Below are positions 24,911 through 38,100 of a stretch of 64,000 nucleotides of DNA, in pieces. This DNA comes from Cyclospora cayetanensis (lineage: Eukaryota; Apicomplexa; Conoidasida; Eucoccidiorida; Eimeriidae). Within the stretch, counting starts at the first letter, position 1. Every line of letters begins with the position of its first letter. The position numbers and the translations under genes are program-made. The DNA is taken from positions 124,001 to 188,000 of the forward strand of contig NW_020312281.1 of NCBI RefSeq assembly GCF_002999335.1, written 5' to 3'. Below the pieces are notes generated by a model. It searched no databases, was not told where the DNA came from, and saw only the letters and a program-made list of their open reading frames with translations.

Positions 24911-27900
24911 ATTCTGAGGTCAAGTTAATCCATGCAGAATTAGGTGGTGGAAAGTCGCGGTCGCTAGCACCGCATGCTTTTTTTTTTGTTTTCCGCCCAT
25001 CCGCTGATTCTGCATGCAGGAGGATGTCAGCTTTTGCTACAGCAGGTGCTTGGTTTTGACAGACTCATTCGGCGATTCAGTGGTTTGAGTTTTCTTGGCA
25101 AGAGGTTGGAGGAGCAAAAGCCCTGTTTGGCTGCGCCACAACGCCTGTTGGCGCGGCAGAGGCCGGCCTGCAAGTTAATGAGAAAGCAGTGGCTCCGGAA
25201 CCTGGAGCAAGGCATTAATGGCCAGCCGATAAAGTCTATATAAGTGTGCCGATGAGATATGCCAATCGGAAAGTTTGACGGCCGTAAGAATAAGCAAGAA
25301 TCCCAAGATAGCCTCAGCCGGTTAAAGATGCACCCCACCTGGCACCCCCCAATGAGGAACAATGAGCGCACCTGCGTATTCTTTCTTTGAGGAAGAATTG
25401 CTTTTATGTGGATCCATTACTTCCGCGGCAGTCGTCTGCGTGCAGGGATTACTAGCTCAAGCACCCACACAGGCCCTGACCTATCGGCTAATGCCGGTTG
25501 CAGGTCAAACAGCAAGCGTTGAGAGGACTGACAGCGCTTAGCCCTAGGGTTTCATGCTTATATCAATGTATCCATCGAGAAGTATGAAACTGTGGCTAGC
25601 AAATGGTGCAACGCATGCAAGCAGCTACTTAACCAGTGATTCATGTTGGGTCTACCCGAAATATCATGTCAGGTGTTTGCAACTTCGGCAGCGACTCAGC
25701 GAATGCGCAACCGGCCTCTGGGGCATTCATAAAAGCTGGAATATGAGAGGCTTTAAGATCGAATGAGCGCAACCTCTGTGCCACCGGCTGGAAGGAAGCG
25801 CCAACTCGGGATCTAAAAGCAGTTCTATTAAGGCTGTGCCAGGTGGCCCTAGCCTAGAGTCTAAGGTGAACTAGAAAATATAGCTAGGGGATACTCGCGC
25901 TCCTAGTCAGCCCCCAACAGTCCCCTATTGGTGCACCTGCCTCTAATGTGAGAAATTGGGACATATTATGCGGAAATGAAAGCGCAAGTAAAAGGCCAAT
26001 GAGCTTGAGCACCGGGACTGGACACAACAAAAGCAGGCTGTATGGCAAGCAAAGAAGGTGCATCGGGGAAACGGAAAGCCCTTCACGCAGGCTGTGGTGT
26101 AGTGAAGGGTGCAACAGAGGATAGAGCCGCAGTTGGGGACTTTCTGACCCACTGTGGATCAAGTTTGTGTTGACACAAGTTCCCATCAATGGTCAAGGGA
26201 TGCTAGCGTTACTTGCCACTTTACGTAAAGTGGATCTGTTGTCTGAGGAGAAAACGTAGGATATCGTTCTGCGAGTTCACTCGTCAGCGCAGTCCCAAGG
26301 ACCCAGGTTTGCTGATGGGCGCCAGAATACAAGAGATAGGCATACTTAGCTCGATTACCGCTTCAAACCAGAAGGAGATCCTCTGTACGTGGTCGTTACT
26401 TCTATGTTGGACCTGTGTATAATGACGTGGTCTTGGATGTGCAATGGCTGACCCAATGGCAGGCACTCATGCGGCCAAATCTGCTTGCTGTGGAGGTTAG
26501 TGTAGTAGAAAGTGCAAGAAAAAGAAATTCGGTTTCCTCAACAACAAATATCTCGTCTATTTGGAGAGGGGTAGAGTGGGTACCCTAACAGTGTAAGGCG
26601 GAGTCTTCATGGGAGCTGCTCAGCAGCGCAGTAAGCGACTACGGCTCTGACCACGCATCGCATCTTTGTTGCATTGCAGCTGGGTCCTTCAATAGAAAAA
26701 CTGTATTACATCTTTGGCTTTAAAAACAGTGAAAATGGGCAAATATAAAGCAAGAGTCCGCGAATGCCTAAAAGAATAACGAGTAGCCAGCAAGTTGGCC
26801 ATCTGCTGGTGGTCCAGAACACCCTGTTGAACTTATCCATGGGTCAGCACTATTGGCGGTAGCGAAAGCCTCCACTGCACGAAGAGGAGATCGAGTGGTG
26901 GCCAGATGCTATTTTTGAAGAAGGCAAAATACAGGATTCTACAAGCGCGCTTGAGCAAACCCGGCTTTGATGATAAAATAGGACGCAAGAGCGCCCATGT
27001 CTGTTGAGTCTGAACTTCTGAACAAGTCTACTATATAGCAAAATCTCTCGTTTCCTTGTACTAGCAAGTTGCGTGACTAGCTATACAGGTCCGCATTCTA
27101 CTCGACATTGACTTTACAGACACTCTTTTTCAATCCTTATTCACCCAGATAAAGGTCACAAAACGGTGTTGCACTCCTGCATTCGCAGATCGAGTATACC
27201 TGTACTCGGTTTGAGTTTGTCAATGCCACACCAACGGCAAGCTTATTGGGATTTCTATGAGTCTATGAAGGAAAGCTGGAAGGCTGTCTACAAAAGTGAT
27301 GCCTTAGCCTTTAGGTGAAACATCTAGAAGCACCAATGGCACCTACTGCGTGCGCCTCAGCCGCCGCCAGACAAGCAGTGATGTTCACAGGCACATGCCA
27401 GCGGACTTTTTATGTGAACAACTGTATTCACGGAATTCCGTGTTTTGGCTGCATGGATTGAGCCGGATTCGATTTAAATTGAAGCAACACAGGGCAGCCG
27501 TCACCATTTCGCACCAGCAAGGGAGATGCTATGCTTTGATAGCTTTCATAAAATTACCGAAATGTCACTGTAGAATGTTTTTTGACACTCTTCTTTGATA
27601 ACGTTAGCGAAATGCAGTGTGTGAGCTGGACAACGGAGGCTGATCCGGCAACCACAACGCTAATCGGTAGTCATTTATCTCCTCCGGCAACGGCGCTGCC
27701 CGAGTATGAGCGTCAATTCTTTAAAACAGCCAATGCTAGTGACGCATTGGTGGGTTATTGCCTCTTACACCAGGCTGAATATGCCCCAAAACACTAAATT
27801 ACTGCTTTTCATTCCAACCTATTCACCGAGACTGAGCAGCTGTTATAGTGAGGGAAACGAACTCCATGCGGTGTGGAACTTTGTAAACCTAACATTTTTT

Positions 27901-30179
27901 TTGTGAAGCACCTTACTAAGAGTCTGCAAGAGTTCGAAAACCCTAGGGTAGTTTGCTGGCTTGGGCGACCCCGCAGTACAACCCTACAGTGAAGCACAAG
28001 CACTTTGAGGCACCAGCATGGTCGCCGACGCGCTTGTTGCGAAGCTCCAACGGCTCACTATTAAGTGACGCAGCTTTTCACGTCTGCAGTGATTTACGCT
28101 TCTGTTGAACTTAAGAGCTATGTGCCTGCCACTAACAGTAGTGGCCAAAGGTTTAAGCACTACCACGTGAGGGCGGCCTGGTGCGATTCTCAACGAAGCG
28201 GGAACTCCGTAGCGCGTATATACTCTCCTTGCTTCGCAGTGCCGTTTTGAGTGGCGCAAATAATCATGTTCTTTGGAGCCACAATGGGATTCACATTACA
28301 GTTTCAAGAGTCTCACGGTTTTTGGGCGGCCTTAAGTGCGTTTCGCGATACAGAGTATCTGTTGTCATGCCCATATTGTCAGCAGTTGAAGCCACGCACG
28401 TTTTTTAAACCTGCCTTTGTGCAAAGTGCGCTGTTCTTTGGAAGGCATTAGTTTGAAATGAACACAAACCTATTGCTGAACTCCCGAAAGGCAGGGTTAC
28501 GATAGCATCTAAGCCGTTCTCGAAAGATTCAGCAAATTTTTTTGTCCATTTCACCCCTGCTTCAGCTCTGCCACGACTCACAAATTCCCTCATTTAGTAC
28601 GTTCTGTTTGAGAGTTATTAGACTTTCCCAGAAGAATCAGCAACTAATGGAACCCAAGGTTCCTTGGTGCGTTCTGGTATGCCTTTCTGGCCTGCCTCCA
28701 CAGTGACCATATTCTAACCAAGGTGGTCTCCCCTGAGGCAGATGAGCAGGAAGAGCACGCCAATACCAACGCGTTGAAGCATTTCTGACTTTATGCTCAT
28801 TCAGAGCAATGTGCTTAGCTTGACTTTCTTTCTCGTTCTGAAGGGGTTTATAACACAACAATGCAATTATCCAACAGCTGTGCTTCTTCCCTGGTCCACG
28901 CGGAAGAGCCTGTGTGCAGTTCGCGCCTAGCTGGTAGTCCGCGCTCAGCAACTAGCCTGGCAGCTACGGGACTTAGAGAACACCAAAAGCTGGCAAGTGC
29001 ACGCGAATGTATGAGCAAAGCCTATGCGCAACAAGCACGAACTCATGATAAACGGCGTTCGGGTGTGTATGTAGCCTGGAGATGTGGCCCTGGCCAATTG
29101 ACAAACCCTCTAACGTACATGGCCAGACGAAGGATTTTACTGTCAGATGGCGAGGACCATTTGCGATTTTATCACAAAACAATACATCTTCTTACTTTTT
29201 CAATTCCCGAAATTGTTAGGAGCCACAAAAATGTCAATATTTGCTTATTGTCAAAATTTTGAAACTCCACAAGTTATTCGCAACAACCAGCACCGCAGGT
29301 GTCTCGTCCCTCTTGAAGATCTGCCTCATACAGCAGCTAAAGAATACGTTGACTTGAGTACGGAAGACGGAGGGACAAGCGTTTCCGGTAACACGGGTTA
29401 AGGAGTGCCAACCGCATTGGTCAAGGGAGAAGCCATTGCGAGTCTTGCTGCGTCTGTTAGACTTTGCGCATCTGTTTATTTCAGAGCGCCAGTCGTCCTG
29501 GACTTTACTCACCGCCATTCTTGGCAGTTATTCCCCTCAGCACATACTCTACCTTAAAAACCTATTTTTGATTGTGCGTATTGCCTGAAACGCTTTTGGT
29601 TATTATTGAATTGCTTTTTACAGTTAAATTTATTCTCAGGAACACAAGAGCATTTTGTTTTTGCATAATTATATGCTTCTTCGGGGCCTCTAAATCAACT
29701 ATGGTGCATGCACCGACTATATTTGCATGCAGAGATTGCCCAAAGGGCGCTGAAGCACTGGCAAGTTACTGTGTATTTGATTCCCTTTACACATGTAGCT
29801 TGTCTAGCGTCTTCTTGTAGCAAGGTGCTCACACGCTTCAAAACTCCGACCACAATGAGCCCTCGCACGAGCGCGGCCGCGTTGTCTTGGCCCTGCATGC
29901 GGTGTTGCCTGCTGTCTGTGGCTTTGTTCCCATCAATTTCACTTTTGTCGCTGACAAACAAGTTTTATTCCCCATGCCCCCTTTGTTTTCTCAATCGCAC
30001 TGTTTCGTTGTTCTGCATGCCTGGAAAGTGACTTTACTTGGGCCGGGGTAAGCGGCAGAGCCGGAACGTTTCGGCTGTTCTGCCTGAAGATGGTATCGGC
30101 GGACAGGTACTGAACACGAGGGTGTGTGCCTTTGAATTGAAGGGGGATTTATTTAGCGAGCCCAACTACGCCTAGGCAT

Positions 30180-30490
30180 TTTCTACTACACTAGTCGTAT
30201 TCAACTAAGAATTACTAAGGAATTGGCTAATTGATTAACTAGTCGTATATCTTATCTGTCATAGAGTACTGCCAGCGTGAAAAAGGACGGCGCAGTGTTG
30301 TCTACGTGTGCGCTAGATGCTATGCCTATCTAACTGTGAATGCCCGGACTGCCTGCACAACGCCTTCCAGTTGTCCCTCTTCCCTTGTCTGGGTAACTCT
30401 GAGAGCGCTGGCAGAGAAGAAGGGAGCTCTTTCGCGAGACACTCAGTAACTTTCGAATAGGTTTCTATTGAGTCTATACTTTAGTGTCCC
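30180..30490 (+). repeat. 3' LTR remnant of relic B
   Basis: It matches the 5' flank at 24,660-24,900, and its beginning (TTCTACTACACTAGTCGTAT) matches relic A at about 1,295. This supports LTR identity rather than a chance repeat. Confidence 0.6.
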
Positions 30491-30863
30491 CCTACGGATA
30501 CCTTCGAAGGGGCGGGGAAACAACATAATCTTTCACCACAAAAGAAATCCATCCTAGAGCACAAGAAAGGAAACTTTGCGACGCTACTTTCTTTAGCCTA
30601 GACTTGAGAAGCGCCGCCAGTTCCTGCTTCTACTGCATAACAAATTTAATCAGGCTATGGACCTCAACTTGATATATCTTACAAGTACTGGCCTGCAGTA
30701 ACACAGCATGGGAGCCCCAAGGCGAATTCCCATTTTGCAGCATGCAGCCGCATTAGTCCCAACCAAGGAAGAAAATCATGTGCTCACTTCTAGTGCAGGA
30801 ATTACATCGCTGTTTTCATTTCACAGAACAAGTCTTCTGGTTTCAGGCTTTTTCTTCCTCCGA

Positions 30864-31876
30864 ATGGCTGCTGGAGGGGCCCCCGCGTTGTGGGGCTGCC
30901 TACGCCGAAGCACAGCAAGCTTACCCTTTTGGATATCAGGCTCCCTATTGAGCTCGATAAGTCCGAAAAACTCTATTTACATGCAGTGTAGGAGCTGGGT
31001 GCTGTACCAAGAATCCAATGGGCAGATGCAGCGGTGCATCTCCATATTGCACTCGCGAAACAGACCACCAAGACTTCGAGTCCGAGTAAGATCAGGCTAC
31101 ATCCACGTAGCAATTGCAAGATAAGGAAAATTTAACTATTCAATTGTCCTATTTTGCCTTCAAGGGATCAGGAAAAGTCCAAATAGTAGTACTGGTGAAG
31201 TGTATGTAGCTAGATCCCTACGAACTACTGCTGATATTGAACAGCACAATCTAGACCACAACAGCTTATTTAATTTGATATTAGGTACAAAAAGCCTAGG
31301 TTTAGTAATCTCGTACACTGAAGTATCGTAGTACTGCCCTTAAGTCTTCGTGCCTGTATTCTAAAACCCTTTTTGCCTTTGTGATTCCAGGGCCTTCCTT
31401 TTTCTACAACAAAGGCGGAAGTTGCCTCTTTCTTTAAAAACTATCGACTAGCTGGCCCGTATGAGACATCTGTATGCCTGTTAACCCTTCCCTCGGGTCG
31501 ACCGAGCGGAGAGGCCATTGTGTTCTTTGAGGATGCGGAGGAGGCATTTAGGGCACAGAAAGAACAACATATGAAGTTCCTAGGCACGCGGTGAGGTAGC
31601 CAATTTGTCGGATAATCGCTCTTTCCTATTCTTGGCTACAGACAATTAACAGCTTAGCATGTAACTACAATCGCTTCCGACTTTTTCGGCAATATGGCAT
31701 TTGCATTTTTCTGCGCTACTTTGAGATACATTGGCAACGCATTTCGCTCATTTTGCCTTTTCAGGTTTCTGGAGCTGTTGATTGACTTCGATACAGGCGG
31801 TCCTCAAAGCTGGATAGATGCCCGGGAAAGGAGCGAACACATAAATAGAAAGAGATACATTGGCGACAACCGCTAA
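30864..31876 (+). CDS. single quasi-RRM RNA-binding protein, hnRNP F/H or GRSF1-like (3 exons, 177 aa)
   Basis: Exons 30864-31085, 31391-31590 and 31765-31876 agree in phase. The domain starts PRLRVRGLPFSTTKAEV, the RNP-2-like strand of quasi-RRMs, and continues with VASFFKNY, PSGEAIVFFEDAEEAFRAQ (RNP-1 region without the usual aromatic pair) and RFLELL. This pattern is typical of hnRNP F/H, ESRP and GRSF1 domains that bind G-rich RNA. The N-terminus after ATG 30864 is Ala/Gly/Arg/Ser-rich with almost no acidic residues, compatible with a mitochondrial presequence, which would suit a GRSF1-like role (inference). An in-frame ATG at about 30,708 would lengthen the protein by 52 residues. The C-terminus is short and charged. 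Confidence 0.8.
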
Positions 31877-32385
31877 GCACTGCATGCGAAGCAAAGGATG
31901 CAGCAAGGGTTAGTTGCATATGTACAGTACAATGTGCGAGCATATCGACATGCGTTCTAGATTTTTAAAAGATACACTGCCAGCGAGTGAAAAGCGCAAA
32001 GCGCACCGCCTGTCGGCCCGAGCAGTAAATAAGAGTTGATGTGGCTCTCTCATGGTGCCTAGGAGTGTTGCTGGCTCAATAACTACAACCAACAGTCATA
32101 AACGACACCAACAAAAAGCTGTCAGCATCCTAAATAAACCTTAATGGGTGCTCTTCGACTCTGTGAATGGATTCTATTCTCGCAAAATGTAAAGGCTTGG
32201 TTACTCAGGTGCCCCCCGCTGGTTTCACCACCGAGAGCGTAATACCAAGGGCCCCTTTTGTAGTAATTCCCCACTAGCTAGCGCTCAAGCCTTTGTCCTG
32301 CTAATATGGTTGCAAGGCGTGCGTGCTGATAGCGGGGTCGCGTAGTACTACAGCTGTATTTGGGTAGGGGGAAAAGGTGGGCCGC
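31877..32385. other. intergenic region between convergent genes
   Basis: Short stretch between the qRRM gene (plus) and the helical-protein gene (minus). Nothing supported is seen. Confidence 0.45.
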
Positions 32386-33211
32386 TCACCCCTCCAAAGA
32401 GTCCTTCATGTCCTGGAGTTCCTTATCGGCCACGGAGCAGGCCTGCATCATGAGTGCGTTTGCCTCCGCTTTTGGCTTAGGAAGTTTGCTTGTAACTGCC
32501 GATGTGATGATTGGCTTGAGCTTGTCAGCCATCTTGCTCATGAGGTCTCTGGCAGTTGATTTCATCTTCGTGTACAAGGTCGTGGACTGTTCTTCGATGC
32601 TGTCAAAAGATTTCTCCTGTCTGTTCTCTGTGGTCGCGAGGGCTTTTGATCTGCTCCTCTGATGGAGCATAGAATAGTTCTTTAACTGTGCCACATTGGT
32701 CTCTTTAGTATCTCCCAAGTCTACAAAGTAACAAGAAAGCATAGAGTTCAAGGAGCCATAGTGCAGGTCCTGCGCGCAAGGCTGGTGGGTGTAGCGAGGG
32801 CTGCATAGTCCACTATAAGTATCGCTGTAGGGGGGACCTGGTGAGCCACTAGCTGCCACGTGACACGTGGGCTCAGCTAGGTAGATGCCTTCATAGCTGC
32901 CATCGTTTCCGATGTTCATGTCAATACGTATATAAAGTTTTCCAGAGGCACCAAAAGCAACTCTAGCTATCGCTTCCCTGGGGTGCAACATGGCATGCAG
33001 TCCATCGGAAAGTGTCCTTACGTTCGATGGCACCAAGAAGTGAGTTCTTCGTTCGTGCTGCTGCTTCGACCGACTCTTCCGCCGTGTGTGCGATTCGTTC
33101 ACAGCTTTCTTTTGCAACTTGAGAAAGAGAGCCGACGACTGACGATAATGCGGACTGCAGGATGCTTTTTACTGCCGTGCCGATTGAGTCGTCTGCCATC
33201 AGCATGGCCAT
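32386..33211 (-). CDS. uncharacterised helical protein (2 exons seen, about 174 aa)
   Basis: Exons 33022-33211 and 32386-32720 join in phase 1 (GAAC|GTAAGG to TTGTAG|AC). The protein is almost wholly amphipathic helix: TAVKSILQSALSSVVGSLS, then Glu/Ala-rich repeats, and a Lys/Met/Ala-rich tail with KMADKLKPIITSAV. No Cys pairs or catalytic motifs are visible. The frame stays open upstream of ATG 33211 to about 33,316, so the true start may lie further 5'. A possible signal-peptide exon at about 33,580-33,515 (MYYFPFSLLVLHLLCAAST with a GTAATA donor) precedes it but does not join in phase through the sites I can see. Function unknown. Confidence 0.5.
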
Positions 33212-33316
33212 CACTAAGAAAAACGAATTAGAAGCGCAGGTCACACATCGTTTATGTGCATAAATTGTGAAAATACAATTTGTCTCATCGATTTCCTGTG
33301 CCCATCCGTCCTCCAT

Positions 33317-35178
33317 GATTCGCTCTCAAACACAAGAAAGAGGCAGCAGACAGCAAGGAACATGATAGATGCTGCGTAGTCGTAAGAATTTGAAGTAAGT
33401 ACTACCGAAATGCTATGTACCACTGTCTACGAATACTAACGCCTTTCTGAAAGACAGAGAATTCGGCGTGAAGTGCAGGATCAGAGGAGAGTGAGATAGC
33501 AACTATTACCGGAAAGGATGTGGCGGTAGAGGCAGCACAGAGGAGATGCAGAACAAGCAATGAGAAAGGGAAATAATACATAGCAGCACCACGATATTTA
33601 TATCTATCGCCACCTTCTAACTCGACCATGGAGAGTGCCTCATCCCTGGACAGGGACTGATGAAATGACGATACAGAACCTTCGCCATGGGAGCCAATGC
33701 TGGTTAACCGCCACCTCGACGGTGAGCTTGTAGGCACATTGAAAGCGGATAATACTGGGATATGAATTTGCAGCAGGATGTATCTGATTCGTCAGATCTG
33801 CATAGTTAGTGTTGAGCCCCAATCACTTCCACCTCAGTGAGCAGCATTTTACCATATTGTCCTGCATTTCCCCCCAAAAGGGGTCTGATGAGTCGCAGTT
33901 AGCATTAAAGAGAAGATGTTTTGGAAAGATTGATCTCAACAAGAGAAAGACCCTGAGTTTCTCCGTGAGAAGTGCCTTCACTGATGCTTCGCATGGGGAG
34001 GCCTCCAAAGGGGAGCACGGTCCCTTGAGCCAGTCTAAGTGCCACTCAACGCCACTTAGAGTACTATTGCTTTAATTAAGGATATAATTACTATTATTTG
34101 GCTCCACAGTGCACGATCTTTGGGCCGTGGAACTTACTGAGACCATTGGCCCACGCGGTCAGGACCAGAGACATGCAAGCAACGCTGCGAACAATGCGGT
34201 TGATTATTGTCACTTTGCAATCAAGAAGAAATATTGAAAATAGGTGTAAGAAATGTAAAAGACTGGAAATGAACAATAAGAAGAGCATAGACAACGGCAG
34301 CATGCCCTTCAAAAAGCACAACTGGTAACTCCCCACAGAGACAGGCGACAGAGTGGAACCGAACCAAGCGGAAATAATGCGACGAGGCTGGCTCGGATTG
34401 TAAACCTCCATAAGATGTAAGTCTAAAGAATACAATTTCGTGAAATAACGAACAGGGGCCCTTTCGATGTAGTTTAGGGGAAGCGAAAGAGAGAGGCCAA
34501 AGGAAGCAGGTCCTTACATCGTTCCTTTGGGAGAACAACAAACATACTACAGGCTGCTATGTTCACCTGTGAATTTTTGACTTCTAGCTGTTTCAAACTG
34601 GGAATGTGTTGTAAGATTCCCGACCTCTGTTATCTTTCTTCCTAAGCAGGTGAGCAGAGCCTCTTGCGTAATATGAACACGCAGTGTAGTCCCCCTGTTG
34701 GAAGCATAGGTTTTACCTCGTTCTAATGAAGGTTTCTGAAAGCGATCAATGGTAACACAACTCACTAGGGTATACCACCATCTCGAGCTATAGTGATGGG
34801 GTTCTTTTCGCTCCAAAGAAAGACTGCAGTGCCCTCGCTGCTCCTCTGTAGTCCTGAAATCCCAGCGTTCATGGCAATTAGAGACAGCTGAGAGCTTCTC
34901 TTCGCTAAAATAGGCATTGCTTGGAAAAAACTCCACATTGCGGCAGCCGTGTGCAGACTGAAGGCATTGATTGTTGAAGTCCTACGATCGGGAATGTCGG
35001 CACACGAACATTTCCTGTCCTTATGAGACAAGGACCAAGGGGAAACCTGTGAATATTGTTTTGGGGAGTGAGCAGCATACGAAGACGGCGATACAATATC
35101 AGGGGCGCTCATGCCTTTATTTGTTTTGCTTCGCCGTAAGGTCCTTTGAGACCTTTTCCTCGAATATTTTTCAGGGCC
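33317..35178. other. mostly non-coding; one weak minus-strand ORF at 34,765-35,112
   Basis: The 115-codon frame opening at ATG 35,112 (MSAPDIVSPSSYAAHSP) has balanced composition and could be a small gene or an exon. It has no recognisable motif and lies immediately downstream of OGG1. The rest shows no supported gene. Confidence 0.3.
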
Positions 35179-38100
35179 CTAGGCCACGTGTGGCTCAGGC
35201 TCTTTTTTTGGTTTTCCAAAGGATCCTCGCGCCTTCTGTTGCACTTTACTCTTTCTAATGGCACCTATGAAGAGGAGGGCCTGTGCCCATCCTGCGAATG
35301 GCCCGTATTTCCTTTGATTGAACTGTTGGATTGCGTCATGAAGTAAGGGGGACAGCTGATTGCGGCGAAAGTGCTTCAGCACTGCTGTTGCCTCTGGGGT
35401 TTTATGAATTTCTGCGGAAAAATTTACAGACAGAGGCTGAGACAGATAGGAGGCCTACGAAGAAGGTGGCCTAACGGCAAGAACGAAACAAGGTCAACAG
35501 CAGCCACCACGTAGAAGATAACGTTACCGCATAGAATATAATGTTGACGAGCCTCCGGACCCTCTGCAATGCAACAAAGACAACAGCTAATAAACTCTCT
35601 GTTCACCTGAAGAAGAAACCAGAAACGAATGAAAGTCCTTGTCCTCCATTGAGTGCTGCATCAGATGCGTGTCGATCGGCCAAGCAGCAGAGAATCCCAA
35701 ACCGTACAGCGCCACGCACTCCGCTACTTTTCGACCCACACCGCTGCAACAAGAGCGGTCACGAACGCATGCGAACCGCAACAGATCATGCAGCAAAACA
35801 CAACCTCTAACAACGTGGCTGCCAAACTAGCCTGCGGAAGGAAGCTAGCATGTAGATATATCTGAATATCAGAATGCTGGATCCCTGTAACGATGAGAGG
35901 AGGCTCAGGCTACATCGGCCCCGAGAGTGAGATTAATAAGAAAGATAAAAGAAAATGGAGCTCACGGAAACTCCAACAGAGCCTCCCTTGCTTTCCGCAG
36001 ACCCTCATACGGGGGTCCCTGAGTCTCTTGCTGCTGGCACCTCAACCTGTCTAAAAAGGAGGGGCCCCCCAGCTCCATTAGGCGGATCGCGGACCCATTA
36101 ACAAGCCGCGCACGGTATCCAAGACCTGCAGAGGGGCCTCGAAGAACCCCAATGGCACAAAGCATACAGGCAGGCTCAAGCTGGCAGTCGTGCACGGCAC
36201 CCGTGGCTTCTTGCTCAGGGGTCACTACTAAGCAGGACATAGAAGTAAAGCAACTTTGGGGAATAACTCAATGCTGCACAGCGAAAACGTCAGAGAGCAA
36301 AGGCCCCACAGCACACAAAAATGCAGGGATCCCATCTGTATTTTAAAGGGCTGCTGCTTACCCAATTGGGTAAGGTCCTCTACAGAGGCGGCAGCGAGGG
36401 AGGCGACGGACGGGAAGGCATGCCAAGTCAGATGAGGATTTCCCAAGAAATCACCTGAGGGACGACTTGGCGTGGCCTTGGCCAAGGGGAGGCCGAACCG
36501 CTCTCGAAGGCGGCGCACCATTAGAGTGATGCTGAAAAAGAAAGGAAGACAGGGATGCATCATCTTGAGAAGTAAAAAAATCAGGGGATACATGATTCAA
36601 AAAGCAAGTGGCAGACGATGTGAAACCAGAGCGAAAGAGGGTAAGGGAGAGCAGGAATTTTTGTGGGCTCCCATAAGGCACCCCACTTTTCGTTAAAGGG
36701 AAGGGCTCAGGCCGAGAGTTTAGGTCGTAGGCATGTACCGGGGAATATTGTTGTTTGCCGAACAAATGAAGCAGAAGAGGCACTCCACGGGGTCTATTCC
36801 AAGAACCCTCAGGCCTGTACCCCGTGGAAGACCCCACCTGTGTCGTAGACGCCACCATGGCACCAAGAAGGCCTTCAACTGCCTCTGTAGACTGTACTCT
36901 CTTAAGGGCCTTTCCAAGCACATGAATTCAAAAGGCCCCAGAAGACGCTAGAAAACTGAGAGAGTAAATAACTGGTCGTCTTGAAAAGGCAAAGAAGGGC
37001 GAAGGGCCCCTAGGGCTTCTAAGAGTAAGGCCCGTGGTGGGAAGCGGAATTGGGGCCTCCTTGCGAATCCTTACTTTTGAACCATCTTCGCGAAGGGAAC
37101 ATCTAAGCGGAAAAACTTCCGTAGAGCCGCCTCTTGCCGGTCAAAGGCACCGGGCCCCTTGGAGTCGTCTAGCGCTTCCTCGCCATCATGAACACATCTG
37201 AAGCAGCATCATAGTATACCGCGCGAGATCTAGGTAGATATCATCCTGGTTCTGAAAGCCCCACGGAGGGCCTCGGCAATCCATAAGGTGAGGAGGAACC
37301 TCCCTGCAGAAGCCTCCTGGACGCTTCTCGGCTTCAAGAAAAGCCGCGTAATGATGGGCCTTAGAGGCGGTTGACTTTTTACCGGAAAAGTGTGGAGTCT
37401 GGGGCCTCCTTGATCTGGAAGACTCTTCGGCCCACGAGTCCCTCCCAAATTCCCTCCGCAACTTTCTCAAAACAAAACGATTGACCTATGCGCAAGCACA
37501 GAGAGGCTTCTGCTTTTCCGACTCTGCTTCTTGGTGCTGCTATCTTAGCTGTGCAATTCTTGGAACGCGGGGTAACACACCAGTCGTAAGGCATGCAGAG
37601 GGTCGCAATTCTTCAGGGGGCACGCGGAGGTCTCTCCAAGTGTCCTTGGACACATCAGGGCCCCTAGGGCCCCTTAGGATTTTCTCGTCAGCAGGCAGCG
37701 CTGGAGAGGCAGCGGCAGTCTGCGGCTTTGCAGCTTGCGTAGGTGACTCAGGGGGAGAACCCGAGAGGGCCTCCCTCTTCACGTGCGGAGCATCGAGGGC
37801 CTCCGGAGCCGTTCGTTGATTCAAAGGCACCATGAGGCTCTGAGTGGCCCCTGAAGACTCTGTTAAAGTGGTCCCAAAACCCCTCTTTTTTCGCAATTTG
37901 GGGGGCTTTGAGGGCTGCCATCCATTCGACGACTCCTCGGGAGGGCCCCTGCAGCGGCGCCTGGGCCGGCTCGAGCTTTGAGGGCCTCTCTCGCTGTGTG
38001 TCGCGGGAGAGTGCGTAAGGGGGGAAGCTTCTACAGTGCTTGATGTGCTGTTGGGGCTGTTGGTGCCGCTGCAGGCACCGCCAACGCTTCTACTGGAAAT

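Larger units (their letters stand above)
24600..30500 (+). mobile_element. Ty3/gypsy LTR retrotransposon relic B, nearly full length, decayed
   Basis: Remnants occur in the canonical order on the plus strand: a Gag CCHC zinc knuckle with an internal stop (about 25,935-25,975), the protease-to-RT linker resembling the family's LG.dWL block (about 26,395-26,480), an RT catalytic-box relic YVNN in place of YxDD (about 27,400-27,450), and RNase H (27,700-27,890: ASDALVGYCLLHQ and YSEGNELHAVW). Integrase follows: zinc-binding CPYCQQLK (about 28,365), core end resembling the yHPqtDGQtE block (about 28,700-28,790), and C-terminal helix ARECMSKAYAQQARTHDK (about 28,990). Flanks at 24,660-24,900 and 30,205-30,480 are similar and are read as the two LTRs. 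Stops and frameshifts are frequent throughout. Exact ends are uncertain. Confidence 0.85.
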
